From the NCBI GenBank assembly GCA_903881085.1, contig CAIRSA010000245.1:1-52317 (forward strand): a DNA stretch of 52,317 nt, read 5' to 3'. The DNA is from an uncultured Acidobacteriia bacterium. GTDB taxonomy: Bacteria; Acidobacteriota; Terriglobia; Bryobacterales; Bryobacteraceae. The position numbers and the translations under genes were made by a program. Position 1 is the stretch's first letter; the number at the start of each line of letters is the position of its first letter. Positions 25,688 to 35,442 of the stretch are shown one piece after another. A model generated the notes under the pieces. It was given only the letters and a program-made list of their open reading frames with translations. It was not told where the DNA came from and ran no database searches.

Positions 25688-27481
25688 ATGCAAATCGATC
25701 GAAGAACTTTTTTGAGCGGCGCATGCGCATTCGTTGCGCCGCTGATGCAAGGCGCGCAAGTAGCCCCGCCCAATGTGGTCTTTGTTCTGACGGACGATCA
25801 AGGCTATGGCGATCTCGCATGCCACGGCAATCCGGTTATCAAGACGCCGAACATGGACGCGCTGCACGCACGCTCAGTGCGCTTCACCAACTTCCATGTC
25901 AGCCCCACCTGCGCGCCAACGCGCTCTGCGCTGATGACCGGCCGGTACACCAACGCCGTAGGCGCATGGCATACCATTGGCGGACGCAGCCTGCTGGCTC
26001 ATGGCGAGGTAACGATGGCCGATTGCTTCCGCGCCGCCGGCTACCGCACCGGCATTTTCGGCAAGTGGCACCTGGGCGACAACTATCCGTGCCGGCCCAT
26101 GGACCGGGGGTTCGATGAGTCGCTGGTCTGCGGCGGCGGAGGTGTGTGGCAGACGCCCGACTATTTCGGCAACGACTACCAGGATGGCTCGTACTTTCAT
26201 AACGGTAAGCCGGAAGCGGTGAAAGGCTTTTGCACCGACGTCTGGTTTGACAAGGCGGTTCAGTTCATGGATGCGGCGCACCGCGGCGGAAAGCGTTTCT
26301 TCTGCTACCTGGCGACCAATGCGCCGCACGGTCCCATGTGGGCGCCAGATTCCTACACGGCCAAGTACGAAGGCGTGAACGGCCTGCGCGACCCGGGCTT
26401 CTACGGAATGATCACCAACATTGACGACAACCTGGGACGTCTGGTAAAGTTTCTGCGCGACAGCAATCTGGAAAAGGACACTCTGCTGGTTTTCATGACA
26501 GACAACGGCACCTCCAGCGGCGCGCAGGTGTTCAATGCGGGGATGCGCGCTGCCAAGGGAAGCCCTTATGAGGGTGGCCATCGAGTGCCGTTTTTTGCCT
26601 CCTGGCCTGGAGGCGGTATTGAGGGCGGCCGCGACATCGGCGCCTTGACCGCGCACATCGATGTACTGCCAACGCTGATGGACCTGTGCGGGCTAAAACG
26701 TCCTGGCGGCAAGCCGTTGCACGGAAAATCGTTGCGCCCGCTGATCTATGACAAAAATGCGCGCTGGCCGGAACGAACCATCGTCGTCGATTCGCAGCGC
26801 GTGGAAAACATCGTGAAGTGGCGGCAGACGGCGGCGATGACATCGCAATGGCGGTTGGTCAATCCGAGCCCCGATGGAAAACCTGAGGCTTTGGAGCTTT
26901 ACGACATTGTGAAGGACCCAGGCCAGAAAGAGAACGTCGCCGCGAAGAATCCAAAGGTAGTGAAACAACTGACCCAGGATTACGACAACTGGTGGAAGAT
27001 CGCCTCGGAACTCCACAACGTTTACGTGCGCATCGTCCTCGGCAACGACAAGGACAATCCCTCGCGCCTGACATGCCATGACTGGCACGGCGAAGGTGCG
27101 GCCGATGCCACGTGGAATCAAATGCGGATCCGCCAGGGACCGGCGGCGAACGGATTCTGGGCCGTCGAAGTGGAAAAGGCCGGCACATATCGTGTCGAAT
27201 TACGGCGGTGGCCGCGTGAAGTCGATCTGCCGATCAACGCTCCCTATCGCGATGCGAAACCGAACCGCGAAAAGACGCCCGGAAAAGCGATCTCCGCAGT
27301 GAAGGCGAAGCTGCGCATTGCCGGCCTGGAAGAGCAACTCGCCGTTGCGAGCGATGACAAAGCCGCCACATTTACTGTAAAGCTTCCGCGCGGTCCGGCC
27401 GAGTTGCAAACCTGGTTCTATGGGCAGGACGGTACGGAGCGCGGAGCGTATTTCGTCTACGTGGAGCGCGTGAAGGCATGA
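25688..27481 (+). CDS. Sulfatase, Tat-exported, with C-terminal extra domain
   Basis: 597 residues. Twin-arginine signal (MQIDRRTFLSGACAF). The alkaline-phosphatase-like sulfatase fold begins with VVFVLTDDQGYGDLACHG (calcium ligands DD). C75 in the motif CAPTRSALMTGRY is the residue converted to formylglycine. FGKWHLGDN and MTDNGTSSG are further active-site motifs. The catalytic part ends near residue 440, followed by about 150 residues (YRVELRRWPRE, ending YFVYVERVKA) that look like a beta-sandwich accessory domain. It removes sulfate esters from glycans. It starts 7 bases after the receptor gene; no maturation enzyme (FGE or anSME) is in the window. Confidence 0.92.
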   Translation: MQIDRRTFLSGACAFVAPLMQGAQVAPPNVVFVLTDDQGYGDLACHGNPVIKTPNMDALHARSVRFTNFHVSPTCAPTRSALMTGRYTNAVGAWHTIGGRSLLAHGEVTMADCFRAAGYRTGIFGKWHLGDNYPCRPMDRGFDESLVCGGGGVWQTPDYFGNDYQDGSYFHNGKPEAVKGFCTDVWFDKAVQFMDAAHRGGKRFFCYLATNAPHGPMWAPDSYTAKYEGVNGLRDPGFYGMITNIDDNLGRLVKFLRDSNLEKDTLLVFMTDNGTSSGAQVFNAGMRAAKGSPYEGGHRVPFFASWPGGGIEGGRDIGALTAHIDVLPTLMDLCGLKRPGGKPLHGKSLRPLIYDKNARWPERTIVVDSQRVENIVKWRQTAAMTSQWRLVNPSPDGKPEALELYDIVKDPGQKENVAAKNPKVVKQLTQDYDNWWKIASELHNVYVRIVLGNDKDNPSRLTCHDWHGEGAADATWNQMRIRQGPAANGFWAVEVEKAGTYRVELRRWPREVDLPINAPYRDAKPNREKTPGKAISAVKAKLRIAGLEEQLAVASDDKAATFTVKLPRGPAELQTWFYGQDGTERGAYFVYVERVKA

Positions 27482-29259
27482 GGTACTTACTAGTGGCCGT
27501 GGCGTTGGCGGCAGTGGCGCAACAGCCTCCGCCGAAATTAGACGGAACGTCTGACAAGATGTGGGGAGAGGGCGTAAAATCGGCTGCCACAACCCGTGGC
27601 GCCTGGATGAAAGATTCGCGCTTCGCCATGTTCATTCACTGGGGCTTGTTCTCTGAGTTGGGCGGAGCGTGGAAAGGAAAGACGTATTACGGTATTTCGG
27701 AGTGGATCATGCGCCGCGCCGGCATCCCTGTCAGCGAGTATGAGGGCGTTGCCGCACAATTCAATCCAAGCCAGTTCAACGCGCGGGAATGGGTGCGCGC
27801 CGCCAAGGCCGCGGGCATGCGGGACATTACCATTACCGCCAAACATCACGAAGGCTTCGCCATGTTCGCCTCGGCGGCCAGCCGCTACAACATTGTAGAT
27901 GCTACCCCGTTCCACCGCGATGCGCTGAAAGAACTGGCTGAGGCATGCAAGGCCGAAGGACTGCGGTTTGGTTTCTATTATTCGCAAACGCAGGACTGGC
28001 ACGAGCGCGACGCCGTAGGCAACACTTGGGAGTTCAAGACTCCGGGCGACTTTCCGCGATACCTGCACGAAAAAGCCATCCCGCAAATCAAGGAACTGAC
28101 ATCGAACTACGGCCCCATTGCAACCATCTGGTTCGATACTCCCGGCCCAATTACGCTGCCGCAATCGCGCGATCTGGTGGAGATGGTTCACAAGGCCCAG
28201 CCACGGGCGCTGGTCAATAGCCGCATCGGTAACGGCCTGGGCGACTACGACACCTTGGGCGATATGGAGATTCCGCGGCTTCCGCGTGCCGGACTCTGGG
28301 AATCCGTTGACACCCACAACGATTCGTGGGGGTACGCCACGAACGACACAAACTTCAAGAGCGCGCGGGAAATCGCCGAACGCCTGGTGCGGGTGGTTAG
28401 CAAAGGCGGCGTCTATATGTTGAACATCGGCCCGGATGGAAAAGGCAGAATTCCGGATGCCTCGCTGCGGATGTTGAGCGAAGTGGGGCAGTGGGTAAAG
28501 CAGCATGAGCAGGCGATTCATGGCTCCGGCGCTACGCCGTTTGGACCGTTGCCGTGGGGAGAATGCACCACGCGCGGCAACACCCTTTTTCTGCATGTCT
28601 TCGACTGGCCGCGCGGTGGGCGCTTGATTGTTCCGGGACTCCAATCGAAAGTCTTGCGCGCGCGTTCCGGCGGCGTTAACGTGCCGGTCAAAGCCATTCC
28701 CGGTGGCGTGATGGTGCAGCTTGCCGCGGCGCAACCTGCCGGGTTGATTCCGGTGGTGGAGTTGGAACTGGCCGGAGAAGCGAAGGCGACCCGCGATCTT
28801 ACTGTGCTTGCGGCGCACAAAAATCGGCTCGATACGGGTCTGGCAAAGTTGACCTCGTGCCAGCTGAAGCAGGTGCGCTGGATGGAAAAATTCGGCGAGT
28901 GGAAACACGAAGACTGCCTTTCCGGCTGGGCAGGCGGAGGCAGTTCCGCGGCCTGGGAGTTCAAGACGCTTGAGCCGGCGGCCTTCAGGGTTGATTTGGA
29001 ATATACGGCGTCGGCAGCGGATGATTACTCAGAATGGCAAATGTCGGTGGACGGTAAGCGCATCACCTTTCCAGTGATCGATACCGGCGAACGCGACAAA
29101 CGCGCGGCTTTTGCAGGCGCTTTGCCGCGTTTCCGCACCGTCAGCGTGGGGACGATCGCTCTGTCTGCGAGCGGCTTGCACAAAATCGTGATCGGGCCGA
29201 CAGGGTCCGCCGGCAAAGGAGTGCGCATCGCATCGATGACGCTGGTTCCGCTGCGATGA
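27478..29259 (+). CDS. Alpha-L-fucosidase, GH29
   Basis: 593 residues with a short signal peptide (MRYLLVAVALAAVAQ). GH29 catalytic barrel at about 45-345: AMFIHWGLFSELGG, TAKHHEGFAMF (substrate histidines 123-124) and the nucleophile D220 in ATIWFDTPGP. The C-terminal portion includes a beta-sandwich and a further carbohydrate-binding-like segment. It releases alpha-L-fucose with retention. Overlaps both sulfatase genes by four bases (ATGA), so desulfation and defucosylation are produced together, probably in the periplasm. Confidence 0.92.
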   Translation: MRYLLVAVALAAVAQQPPPKLDGTSDKMWGEGVKSAATTRGAWMKDSRFAMFIHWGLFSELGGAWKGKTYYGISEWIMRRAGIPVSEYEGVAAQFNPSQFNAREWVRAAKAAGMRDITITAKHHEGFAMFASAASRYNIVDATPFHRDALKELAEACKAEGLRFGFYYSQTQDWHERDAVGNTWEFKTPGDFPRYLHEKAIPQIKELTSNYGPIATIWFDTPGPITLPQSRDLVEMVHKAQPRALVNSRIGNGLGDYDTLGDMEIPRLPRAGLWESVDTHNDSWGYATNDTNFKSAREIAERLVRVVSKGGVYMLNIGPDGKGRIPDASLRMLSEVGQWVKQHEQAIHGSGATPFGPLPWGECTTRGNTLFLHVFDWPRGGRLIVPGLQSKVLRARSGGVNVPVKAIPGGVMVQLAAAQPAGLIPVVELELAGEAKATRDLTVLAAHKNRLDTGLAKLTSCQLKQVRWMEKFGEWKHEDCLSGWAGGGSSAAWEFKTLEPAAFRVDLEYTASAADDYSEWQMSVDGKRITFPVIDTGERDKRAAFAGALPRFRTVSVGTIALSASGLHKIVIGPTGSAGKGVRIASMTLVPLR

Positions 29260-30626
29260 CGACCTCTCGGAGAGCCTTTCTTGCCTCGGCGGCTTCCGTT
29301 GCTTTTGCGGCTGCGCGCCGTCCGAATATCGTCTTTATCCTTGCCGACGATCTTGGCTGGGGCGATCTCGGTTGCCATGGGCATCCTCTCGTCAAAACGC
29401 CGGTGCTGGACCGGATGGCGGCGGAAGGCATGGATTTCCATCAGTTCACGGTTGCCAGTCCGGTGTGCTCGCCCAGCCGCGCGGCTATTATGACAGGCCA
29501 CTTTCCGGCGCGCTATTCGATTCACCAGCATTTTGCCACGCACCAGCAGAATGCCGAGCGCGGGATGCCTGACTGGCTCGATCCGAGAGCGCCCACGCTG
29601 CCTCGTATTTTGAAACAGGCCGGCTACCGCACCGGACACTTCGGCAAGTGGCACCTCACCAACCTGGACGCAATTCCCGCGGCACCGCCTCCGCGTTCGT
29701 ACGGCTACGACGAGTCGCTACTGTGGAATGGCCCCTGCCCGTGCGCCGTTGGCGACATCACGGAGCCCGGTGATCACGCGGAGCAGTTTGCGGCATTCGG
29801 CACCACCGCGGTTGTTTCGGCTGCGATCCGGTTCATCAAGAGCGCCGGGACCACGCCATTTTTCATCAATCTCTGGATCCATGAAACCCACGTCCCTGTC
29901 GGAGCCACTCCTGAAGACCGGCAACCTTACACGGATGTTCAGGAACCACAGCAGACCTATTACGCCGCGGTGACCCGCGCGGACCGTGAAGTTGGCCGTG
30001 TTCTGGATGCGCTCAAGGAGTGGAAGCTGGACCAGGACACGCTGGTGATTTTCACAAGCGATAACGGACCGGAGACTTCGTCGCGCGACCCGAAGGCCGG
30101 CACCTATTACAGCGTCGGTTCCACTGGTGGTTTGAAAGGACGCAAACGCAGTCTGCTGATGGGCGGTGTTTGTACGCCATTTCTAGTCCGCTGGCCTGGA
30201 ACTGTGCCCGCGGGGCGGGTGGACAGGACAATCCCGTTGTCCGCCGTCGACATGTTGCCGTCGTTATGCGCCGCGGCGGGATGCGCCTTGCCCAACGGCT
30301 ACCGACCCGATGGCGAAAATATCCTGCCGGCTCTGAAGGGTCAGCCCTTCGAGCGAAATAAGCCGATTTTCTGGGAATGGCGCGGCAATCACGGCGGAGA
30401 CAACTGGCCCACGTTCGGTGTGCGCGAAGGCGCATTTGGCCTGGTGGCAAACGAAGCCGGAACCCGCACGGAGCTATACGACCTGATTGCGGACCGGAGC
30501 CAGAAGAACAACCTTGCGGTGGAACGCGCCGCGCAGGCCGCGAGCATGCTAGGCAAGATTCACGAATGGAAACGTACGTTGCCGGCGCAGCCAAGCGCCT
30601 GCTGCATCATGAAGACCCCCGGTTAA
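29256..30626 (+). CDS. Sulfatase, Tat-exported
   Basis: 456 residues, Tat signal MTTSRRAFLASAASVAF. NIVFILADDLGWGDLGCHG carries the calcium-binding aspartates; C71 in CSPSRAAIMTGHF is the formylglycine site; FGKWHLTN and FTSDNGPE complete the active site. It differs from the first sulfatase in length and in lacking the C-terminal extra domain, so it probably acts on another sulfate position or another residue. Last gene of the receptor/sulfatase/fucosidase/sulfatase operon. Confidence 0.92.
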   Translation: MTTSRRAFLASAASVAFAAARRPNIVFILADDLGWGDLGCHGHPLVKTPVLDRMAAEGMDFHQFTVASPVCSPSRAAIMTGHFPARYSIHQHFATHQQNAERGMPDWLDPRAPTLPRILKQAGYRTGHFGKWHLTNLDAIPAAPPPRSYGYDESLLWNGPCPCAVGDITEPGDHAEQFAAFGTTAVVSAAIRFIKSAGTTPFFINLWIHETHVPVGATPEDRQPYTDVQEPQQTYYAAVTRADREVGRVLDALKEWKLDQDTLVIFTSDNGPETSSRDPKAGTYYSVGSTGGLKGRKRSLLMGGVCTPFLVRWPGTVPAGRVDRTIPLSAVDMLPSLCAAAGCALPNGYRPDGENILPALKGQPFERNKPIFWEWRGNHGGDNWPTFGVREGAFGLVANEAGTRTELYDLIADRSQKNNLAVERAAQAASMLGKIHEWKRTLPAQPSACCIMKTPG

Positions 30627-30741
30627 GCCGCTGTCCTCAACACTTCCGACTTGAAGCCTGGCAATTCGGCTCTACTGTCCCAACCTGGCCGGCGGAACCG
30701 AAACCGCTACAGAGTAGCGAGATTTGCTTGCAACCTGTTGA

Positions 30742-31044
30742 TCCCTGTCGGAAACGGGAAACGGCTTGCTCGTTGGAAGCTCCGGCCGCGGCACTTTTGA
30801 TGGTTGCTTGTTCCAGGGAAACCGTGGCAATGGAATATATTTGAAGCCGAAATCCGATCCATCTATCCTTCGCTCACGTTCCACGCAAAATGCTTCGTGT
30901 GGGATTCTTGCGGAGGATATGGCTGCCGGAAGGGTCAGCGAGTGCATGTTTTCAGGGAACAAATCGGCGGACTTTTCTGTAGCAGCAGGAGGGACGACAA
31001 CGGGTGTTCCGAAACTTGGATCCTCTAAGTCTCTGTCTCATTAG
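30742..31044 (+). pseudogene. Relic C-terminal end of a caspase/beta-helix gene
   Basis: The reading frame from about 30742 (SLSETGNGLLVGSSGRGTFD onward) is clearly related to the last ~95 residues of the protein encoded at 35892-38540: both have GRF/GTF-x2-C, then NPTI/DPSI, then SECT/SECM-SGNK and TTKGVPK/TTTGVPK before the stop. A stop codon lies at 30739-30741 and upstream frames are broken. The rest of the gap 30627-31118 has no gene. The fragment is convergent with the TonB receptor at 31119, just as the intact gene is convergent with the one at 38562. Confidence 0.75.
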
Positions 31045-31071
31045 AGCTGCCTGGCGCGGCAGCGAAGTTCC

Positions 31072-31097
31072 GCAGGCCGGTGCTCAGACCGGCCTGC
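31072..31097. terminator. Hairpin between convergent relic gene and TonB receptor
   Basis: Perfect 10-bp stem GCAGGCCGGT/ACCGGCCTGC around a 6-base loop, 22 bases past the receptor stop. There is no T-run on either strand, so it may be a bidirectional transcription barrier or a repeat rather than a true intrinsic terminator. Confidence 0.4.
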
Positions 31098-31118
31098 TTC
31101 GCAATCCACTATTCCCGC

Positions 31119-34100
31119 TCACCACACCAACCGCAACCCCGATTCGATTCGCCGCGGCGTATTGGCCTGGCTGCTGATGGTCCCAAACGCCGAATTGGTC
31201 GGCGCCGTCTGCGGCCCGCCGAACGTCACCCGGTTGGTCAGATTGAACGCCTCAAAGCGGAACTGGAAGTAGCGCTTTTCGGCGAACTTGAAGCTCTTGC
31301 TGAACGTGGCGTCCACCTGTTTCACCATGTCGCGGCGAAGGTTGTTGAACTGGTTGTCGAGCGTGCGGATGTTATCCACCAACTGCTGTGCCGTGGTGGT
31401 GTTGAACTGCGCCGTGTTGAACGCCAACCCATCCGGCTGATGCGGTGTGAGGTTCAGCGGTCCGCCGTAGTAGATATAATTTCCCCACGTCAGCGCCGGT
31501 CCTGATTGCAGTGTGAGAATGCCGCTCACGCCCCAACCGCCAACCAGAAAATCGACCACGCGATTCTGCAGGTCGACCTTGCGGCCACGTCCGATGGGTA
31601 ATTCGTAGGTGGAAGCAAGCACGTTGCGCAGAGGACGGGAGTCGCTCGACAACCGCTTTTCCGGCTGTTGATCGGAATCGTTCAGATACGCCAGCCGGTC
31701 AATCAGCTTGTTCCAGATGAAGTTGTTCATCAGCGTAAGGTTGTTGGTGAAGCGCTTCTGTAACCGCACGTTCAGGCTTTGAAAGTACGAGGAGCCGGCG
31801 TTGTTATAGCTTTCCACGATGCCGTTGCTAGTAGACGAAGGCGTGCCGGGGACCGGGTACTGCGGATAGGGAATCAACAGTTGCCGCAACGCGACTGTCG
31901 CGCCGTTCAGCGTGCCGGCGTTGGGCAGCAGTCCTTTGAACGGATTGGTCACTGCGCCACTCAACAGATTGTTCGCCGCCGTATCGCGCGAAAGCGACGT
32001 GCTCAAATACTGCCGCGGAATAAAGTCCAACTGCGTCGTCACTGGCAGGTGCATGGCGTGGCTGCCGATGTAAGCAACCTCAAGCACCATATTGAACGGC
32101 AACTGGCGCTGCACACTGAACTGCCAGCGCAGCGTGTAGGGATTGCGCACATTCGGGTTGAAGAGGCTGATCTGTTGGCCAAGATTGGTGCTTAAACCGC
32201 GCGAGGCGCCCACCGGCAGCACAAAGCCAGTGGGGAACGGATCGTTCAATGTTCCCGCAGGAGTCAGATAGTTGTTGTTGGTGACCGTCATCGCCGTCTG
32301 CTGGCTGAAGCCCGGTTGATTGGGCGCCGGCAGTTGGATCGGGTCGACCAGGATGCCGAATCCGCCGCGCAAAACCGTCTTCGTCCCCAGCGCTTTTGGA
32401 ACCCAGGCAAAACCGATTCGCGGGCTGATTATGCCGTTTTTGGTCTGATAGACGCTGCGATTGGACGCCGTGGCATAGGTCGGTCCGCCTAGGGCTTTGA
32501 ACTGGCTGGCCGGAAGCAGCGCGTTCGGTGCTGCGGCGTAAGCTGTCGCAGCCGCCGCGGAAATGGAGTTCGCCGAGGTCTGGTCAAAGCCGTTGATGGT
32601 GCGGTTGAAGCGCTCCGATTCCGGCAGATCGCGGTCCCAGCGCAAGCCCAGATTCAACGTCAAATCAGGCCGTATGCGCCAGTCGTCATTCACAAACAGC
32701 GCCATGTACTTGCTGCGCACCGTGCTTTGCGAATTCAAGTCGAGACTGCCGCTGGAGGGCAGGCCGAGCAAAAACGCTGCCATTTCCTGGCCGAAAACGC
32801 TGGTGTTGCTGACCGACGGATTATTGGTCCAGTTGGAATTGAACGTATATGTGCCCGATGGATTGCCGAAGGTGTAGGCACTCCACTGGTACATGCGCCC
32901 ATCGACGCCTGCTTTGATGGTCTGATTCCCCTTGATCTTCACGACATTGGTAAAAATCTGATAGCTGTCGGAATAGTTAGTGCCATCGCCGTTATAGCCG
33001 AGCGGTTCAAAACCCGCGCGCGCACCGGCAGAGACGCTGGTGCTGTTGAAAACCATGTAGGGCAGCATGCGCCACGGAGCGGTCTTGCTGATGTAGGAAG
33101 GAAAACCCAAGGTGGAAGGGTCAATGCCATCGGCCGGTGTAAAGTGGTGCTCTTCGTAGCGCGTCCAGTTTGTGCGTGCTTCGAAAAACAGGGTCGGCGT
33201 GATCGTCGCCACATAGTCCAGCCCCACGCCCTGATTCATGCGGTACAGATAGTTTCCGGTTGCCGCGTTGCCAAAGAAGTTGTTCTTGTTTTGGTTGCGG
33301 AAGTTGTGCCGCACATCGAATGACACGCGATGGCGCGCGCTCAAGTTCAAGTCCAGGCGCCCTAATTCATTGTCGTATCCATCGCTGTCGATGGCGTTGG
33401 TGATGAAGTTCTGCAGCCCGTTGGCCTGGCCCGCGGTGTTGGGGGCTGGGAAGTACGGCAGATACTTTAGCGCAATCGGATTGAGCCGGTTCTGCGGAAT
33501 CACGTTGCCGGGAAATGGCGTGCGCGAAACCAGCGTGCCGGACTGCACTCCGGTTGACGGATCGTAGATGGTGTAGTTGTTCTTGTCCGCCGGATTTAGT
33601 TTGTTCACGTTCAGCAGCGCCGAAAAATCGCCCTGCCGCTGCGCAGCCGTTGGAACGCTGGTGAAGTTTTCCGGATTGCCGGTCTCGAGCGGCGAAGTCG
33701 CCGGATCGGAATCGCGCATGCCTTCCCACGCGAAATACCAAAACACTTTGTTCCGGCCGTCGAAGACTTTGGGGATAAAGATGGGCCCGCCACCATTGAT
33801 GCCGTACTGGTTTTGATGATACGAAGGCCGCGTTACTCCGGCGCGATTGTTGTAGAACGAGTTCGCATCCAGCACCGAAGTCTGGTTGAACAGATACGCC
33901 ACGCCGTGAACCGCATTGCCGCCGCTCTTGGTGATCAGATTCACAGTGCCGCCCATGGTGTGGCCGTACGATGCGTCCATCTGAAAGGTGTTCGTGCGCA
34001 CTTCGGTCACTGAATCCTGGGGCGGGCTGTAAGCCATCTGGTTGCTGAAGCCGGCGTTCGGTGCACCGTTCAGCAGCACTTCATTGCGCGCGGCGGGCGC

Positions 34101-34643
34101 ACCGCCGATACTGATGGAATTGGGTGCGCCGTTATCGAACGGCCGCACCGGGCCGGGCTCAAACGTTGAGATGACGCCCAGCGCCAGATTGGCCAGCATC
34201 ATGGGCGTACGGCCGTTGACTGGAAAGTTCTCGATCTCCTCGCCGGTGATCACCTGGCCCACTGTCGGATTTGCCGTCTCCAGAATCGGAGCATCCGAGA
34301 CCACTTCAACCGATTCAGTCACCGCGCCCACTTGCAGCCGGACGTCAATCACCGGATGCGCCCCTGCGCTGAGCGTAATGCCTTGTTGCACAAATTTCTT
34401 GAAGCCGGCGGCCTCGGCTGTAACTTCATAGTCGCCGATGGCAAGAAAGGGCAGTGTGTATGCGCCGGATGATTCCGAAAAGGCAATGGTTTTTACGCCC
34501 GTGTGCATTTCACGTGCGGTTACTTTCGCCTTCACTACGGCTGCCCCGGAAATATCGGTGACGCTGCCGCTTAAAGTGCTTCTATTTTCCTGCGCGGAAA
34601 GAAGAAGGGAAAACAGGAATATACCTGTAAATAGTAGTCTCAC
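31119..34643 (-). CDS. TonB-dependent receptor, Oar-like
   Basis: 1174 residues from GTG 34643, preceded by GGAGGTC. Signal peptide MRLLFTGIFLFSLLLSAQ. Carboxypeptidase-regulatory-like domain (STLSGSVTDISGAAVVKAKV) near 22-110, plug with NEVLLNGAPNAG and TFQMDASYGHTMGG, then a beta-barrel ending ESGLRLVW with a terminal aromatic. The plug and barrel are distinct from the receptor at 22216, so the ligand probably differs. No neighbouring degradative gene suggests the substrate; the adjacent PEP-CTERM gene lies upstream on the same strand. Confidence 0.88.
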   Translation of the reverse strand: MRLLFTGIFLFSLLLSAQENRSTLSGSVTDISGAAVVKAKVTAREMHTGVKTIAFSESSGAYTLPFLAIGDYEVTAEAAGFKKFVQQGITLSAGAHPVIDVRLQVGAVTESVEVVSDAPILETANPTVGQVITGEEIENFPVNGRTPMMLANLALGVISTFEPGPVRPFDNGAPNSISIGGAPAARNEVLLNGAPNAGFSNQMAYSPPQDSVTEVRTNTFQMDASYGHTMGGTVNLITKSGGNAVHGVAYLFNQTSVLDANSFYNNRAGVTRPSYHQNQYGINGGGPIFIPKVFDGRNKVFWYFAWEGMRDSDPATSPLETGNPENFTSVPTAAQRQGDFSALLNVNKLNPADKNNYTIYDPSTGVQSGTLVSRTPFPGNVIPQNRLNPIALKYLPYFPAPNTAGQANGLQNFITNAIDSDGYDNELGRLDLNLSARHRVSFDVRHNFRNQNKNNFFGNAATGNYLYRMNQGVGLDYVATITPTLFFEARTNWTRYEEHHFTPADGIDPSTLGFPSYISKTAPWRMLPYMVFNSTSVSAGARAGFEPLGYNGDGTNYSDSYQIFTNVVKIKGNQTIKAGVDGRMYQWSAYTFGNPSGTYTFNSNWTNNPSVSNTSVFGQEMAAFLLGLPSSGSLDLNSQSTVRSKYMALFVNDDWRIRPDLTLNLGLRWDRDLPESERFNRTINGFDQTSANSISAAAATAYAAAPNALLPASQFKALGGPTYATASNRSVYQTKNGIISPRIGFAWVPKALGTKTVLRGGFGILVDPIQLPAPNQPGFSQQTAMTVTNNNYLTPAGTLNDPFPTGFVLPVGASRGLSTNLGQQISLFNPNVRNPYTLRWQFSVQRQLPFNMVLEVAYIGSHAMHLPVTTQLDFIPRQYLSTSLSRDTAANNLLSGAVTNPFKGLLPNAGTLNGATVALRQLLIPYPQYPVPGTPSSTSNGIVESYNNAGSSYFQSLNVRLQKRFTNNLTLMNNFIWNKLIDRLAYLNDSDQQPEKRLSSDSRPLRNVLASTYELPIGRGRKVDLQNRVVDFLVGGWGVSGILTLQSGPALTWGNYIYYGGPLNLTPHQPDGLAFNTAQFNTTTAQQLVDNIRTLDNQFNNLRRDMVKQVDATFSKSFKFAEKRYFQFRFEAFNLTNRVTFGGPQTAPTNSAFGTISSQANTPRRIESGLRLVW

Positions 34644-34693
34644 GTTGACCTCCTGACTGAAGGTCAGTATATATCTATCTCCCCCCTATCCGT

Positions 34694-35365
34694 TTACCAC
34701 CAAACGCTTTTGAATCGGGTGGCTGCTAAAAATCCAAGCCCAATTATCGCCAGCCACATCGTTTCCGGCTCAGGTGTGTTCACATCCCCCCCTTGAACGA
34801 CGGGTGCGCCGACCTGCAGGTAAGCACCTCTGCCCAATGGATCCTCCGAGGCTGCCAGTGAGCCGCCACCGTAGTTGACCGTGGCATTGAAAATGAAGCT
34901 GACGTATTGATTATTGCTATTGATGCTGCTCTGCAAGTTGCTGGCTACATCAAAGGCCTGCCAACCCTCGCCCATCGACAAACCGGCGATGTTGGCGCCT
35001 CCGGCTTGCGCGTAACCGGTAGTTACATCAGGCCCGCCGGCATTCGCGTATTGTAGTGTAACCCCGGAGAAGCCGAATGAATAAAAATTGAAGGTTGTCT
35101 CCGTCACCGGCACGGTTGTGCCAAAGAGGCTTGAGATGTTGAAGATCACTACGCCTCTATAGGAGGTTCGATTGGAGCCGTCGTGATAAACGCTAATCGT
35201 AGGGCTGGACGTGTCTACCCAATAGAAGTTTGGATTGGAATACCAGTCTCGTCCGGCATAGCCATCGCTTGCGCCGCCCGTGTAGATCGTTCCCGCTGAT
35301 AGCACAGTGAGAGTTGCGCAACACAACAAAGCCTTCGCCATCAATGAAATTACTTTCCTCATCAT
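34694..35365 (-). CDS. PEP-CTERM sorted extracellular protein
   Basis: 223 residues, signal peptide at 1-25, then a beta-rich domain with YRGVVIFNISSLFG and GWQAFDVASNLQSSIN, resembling DNRLRE-type or related beta-sandwich exoproteins. The C-terminus has the sorting signal: PEP in NTPEPETMWLAIIGLGFLAA, a transmembrane helix, then arginine/lysine and aromatic residues. PEP-CTERM proteins are processed by an exosortase and are often part of the exopolysaccharide matrix. No exosortase is in the window. Ribosome site GGAGAG before ATG 35365. Confidence 0.85.
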   Translation of the reverse strand: MMRKVISLMAKALLCCATLTVLSAGTIYTGGASDGYAGRDWYSNPNFYWVDTSSPTISVYHDGSNRTSYRGVVIFNISSLFGTTVPVTETTFNFYSFGFSGVTLQYANAGGPDVTTGYAQAGGANIAGLSMGEGWQAFDVASNLQSSINSNNQYVSFIFNATVNYGGGSLAASEDPLGRGAYLQVGAPVVQGGDVNTPEPETMWLAIIGLGFLAATRFKSVWW

Positions 35366-35442
35366 ATTCTCTCCATGGCTGTTAGCACAGCCAATTCAGG
35401 ATATCAGGATCTCTTTGTCTTGTCCAGGATGGATTTGTCGCT

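Noticed and set aside
27538..28908. 456-codon frame opposite the GH29 gene
   Set aside because: Shadow frame in GC-rich coding DNA; the plus-strand fucosidase has clear motifs.
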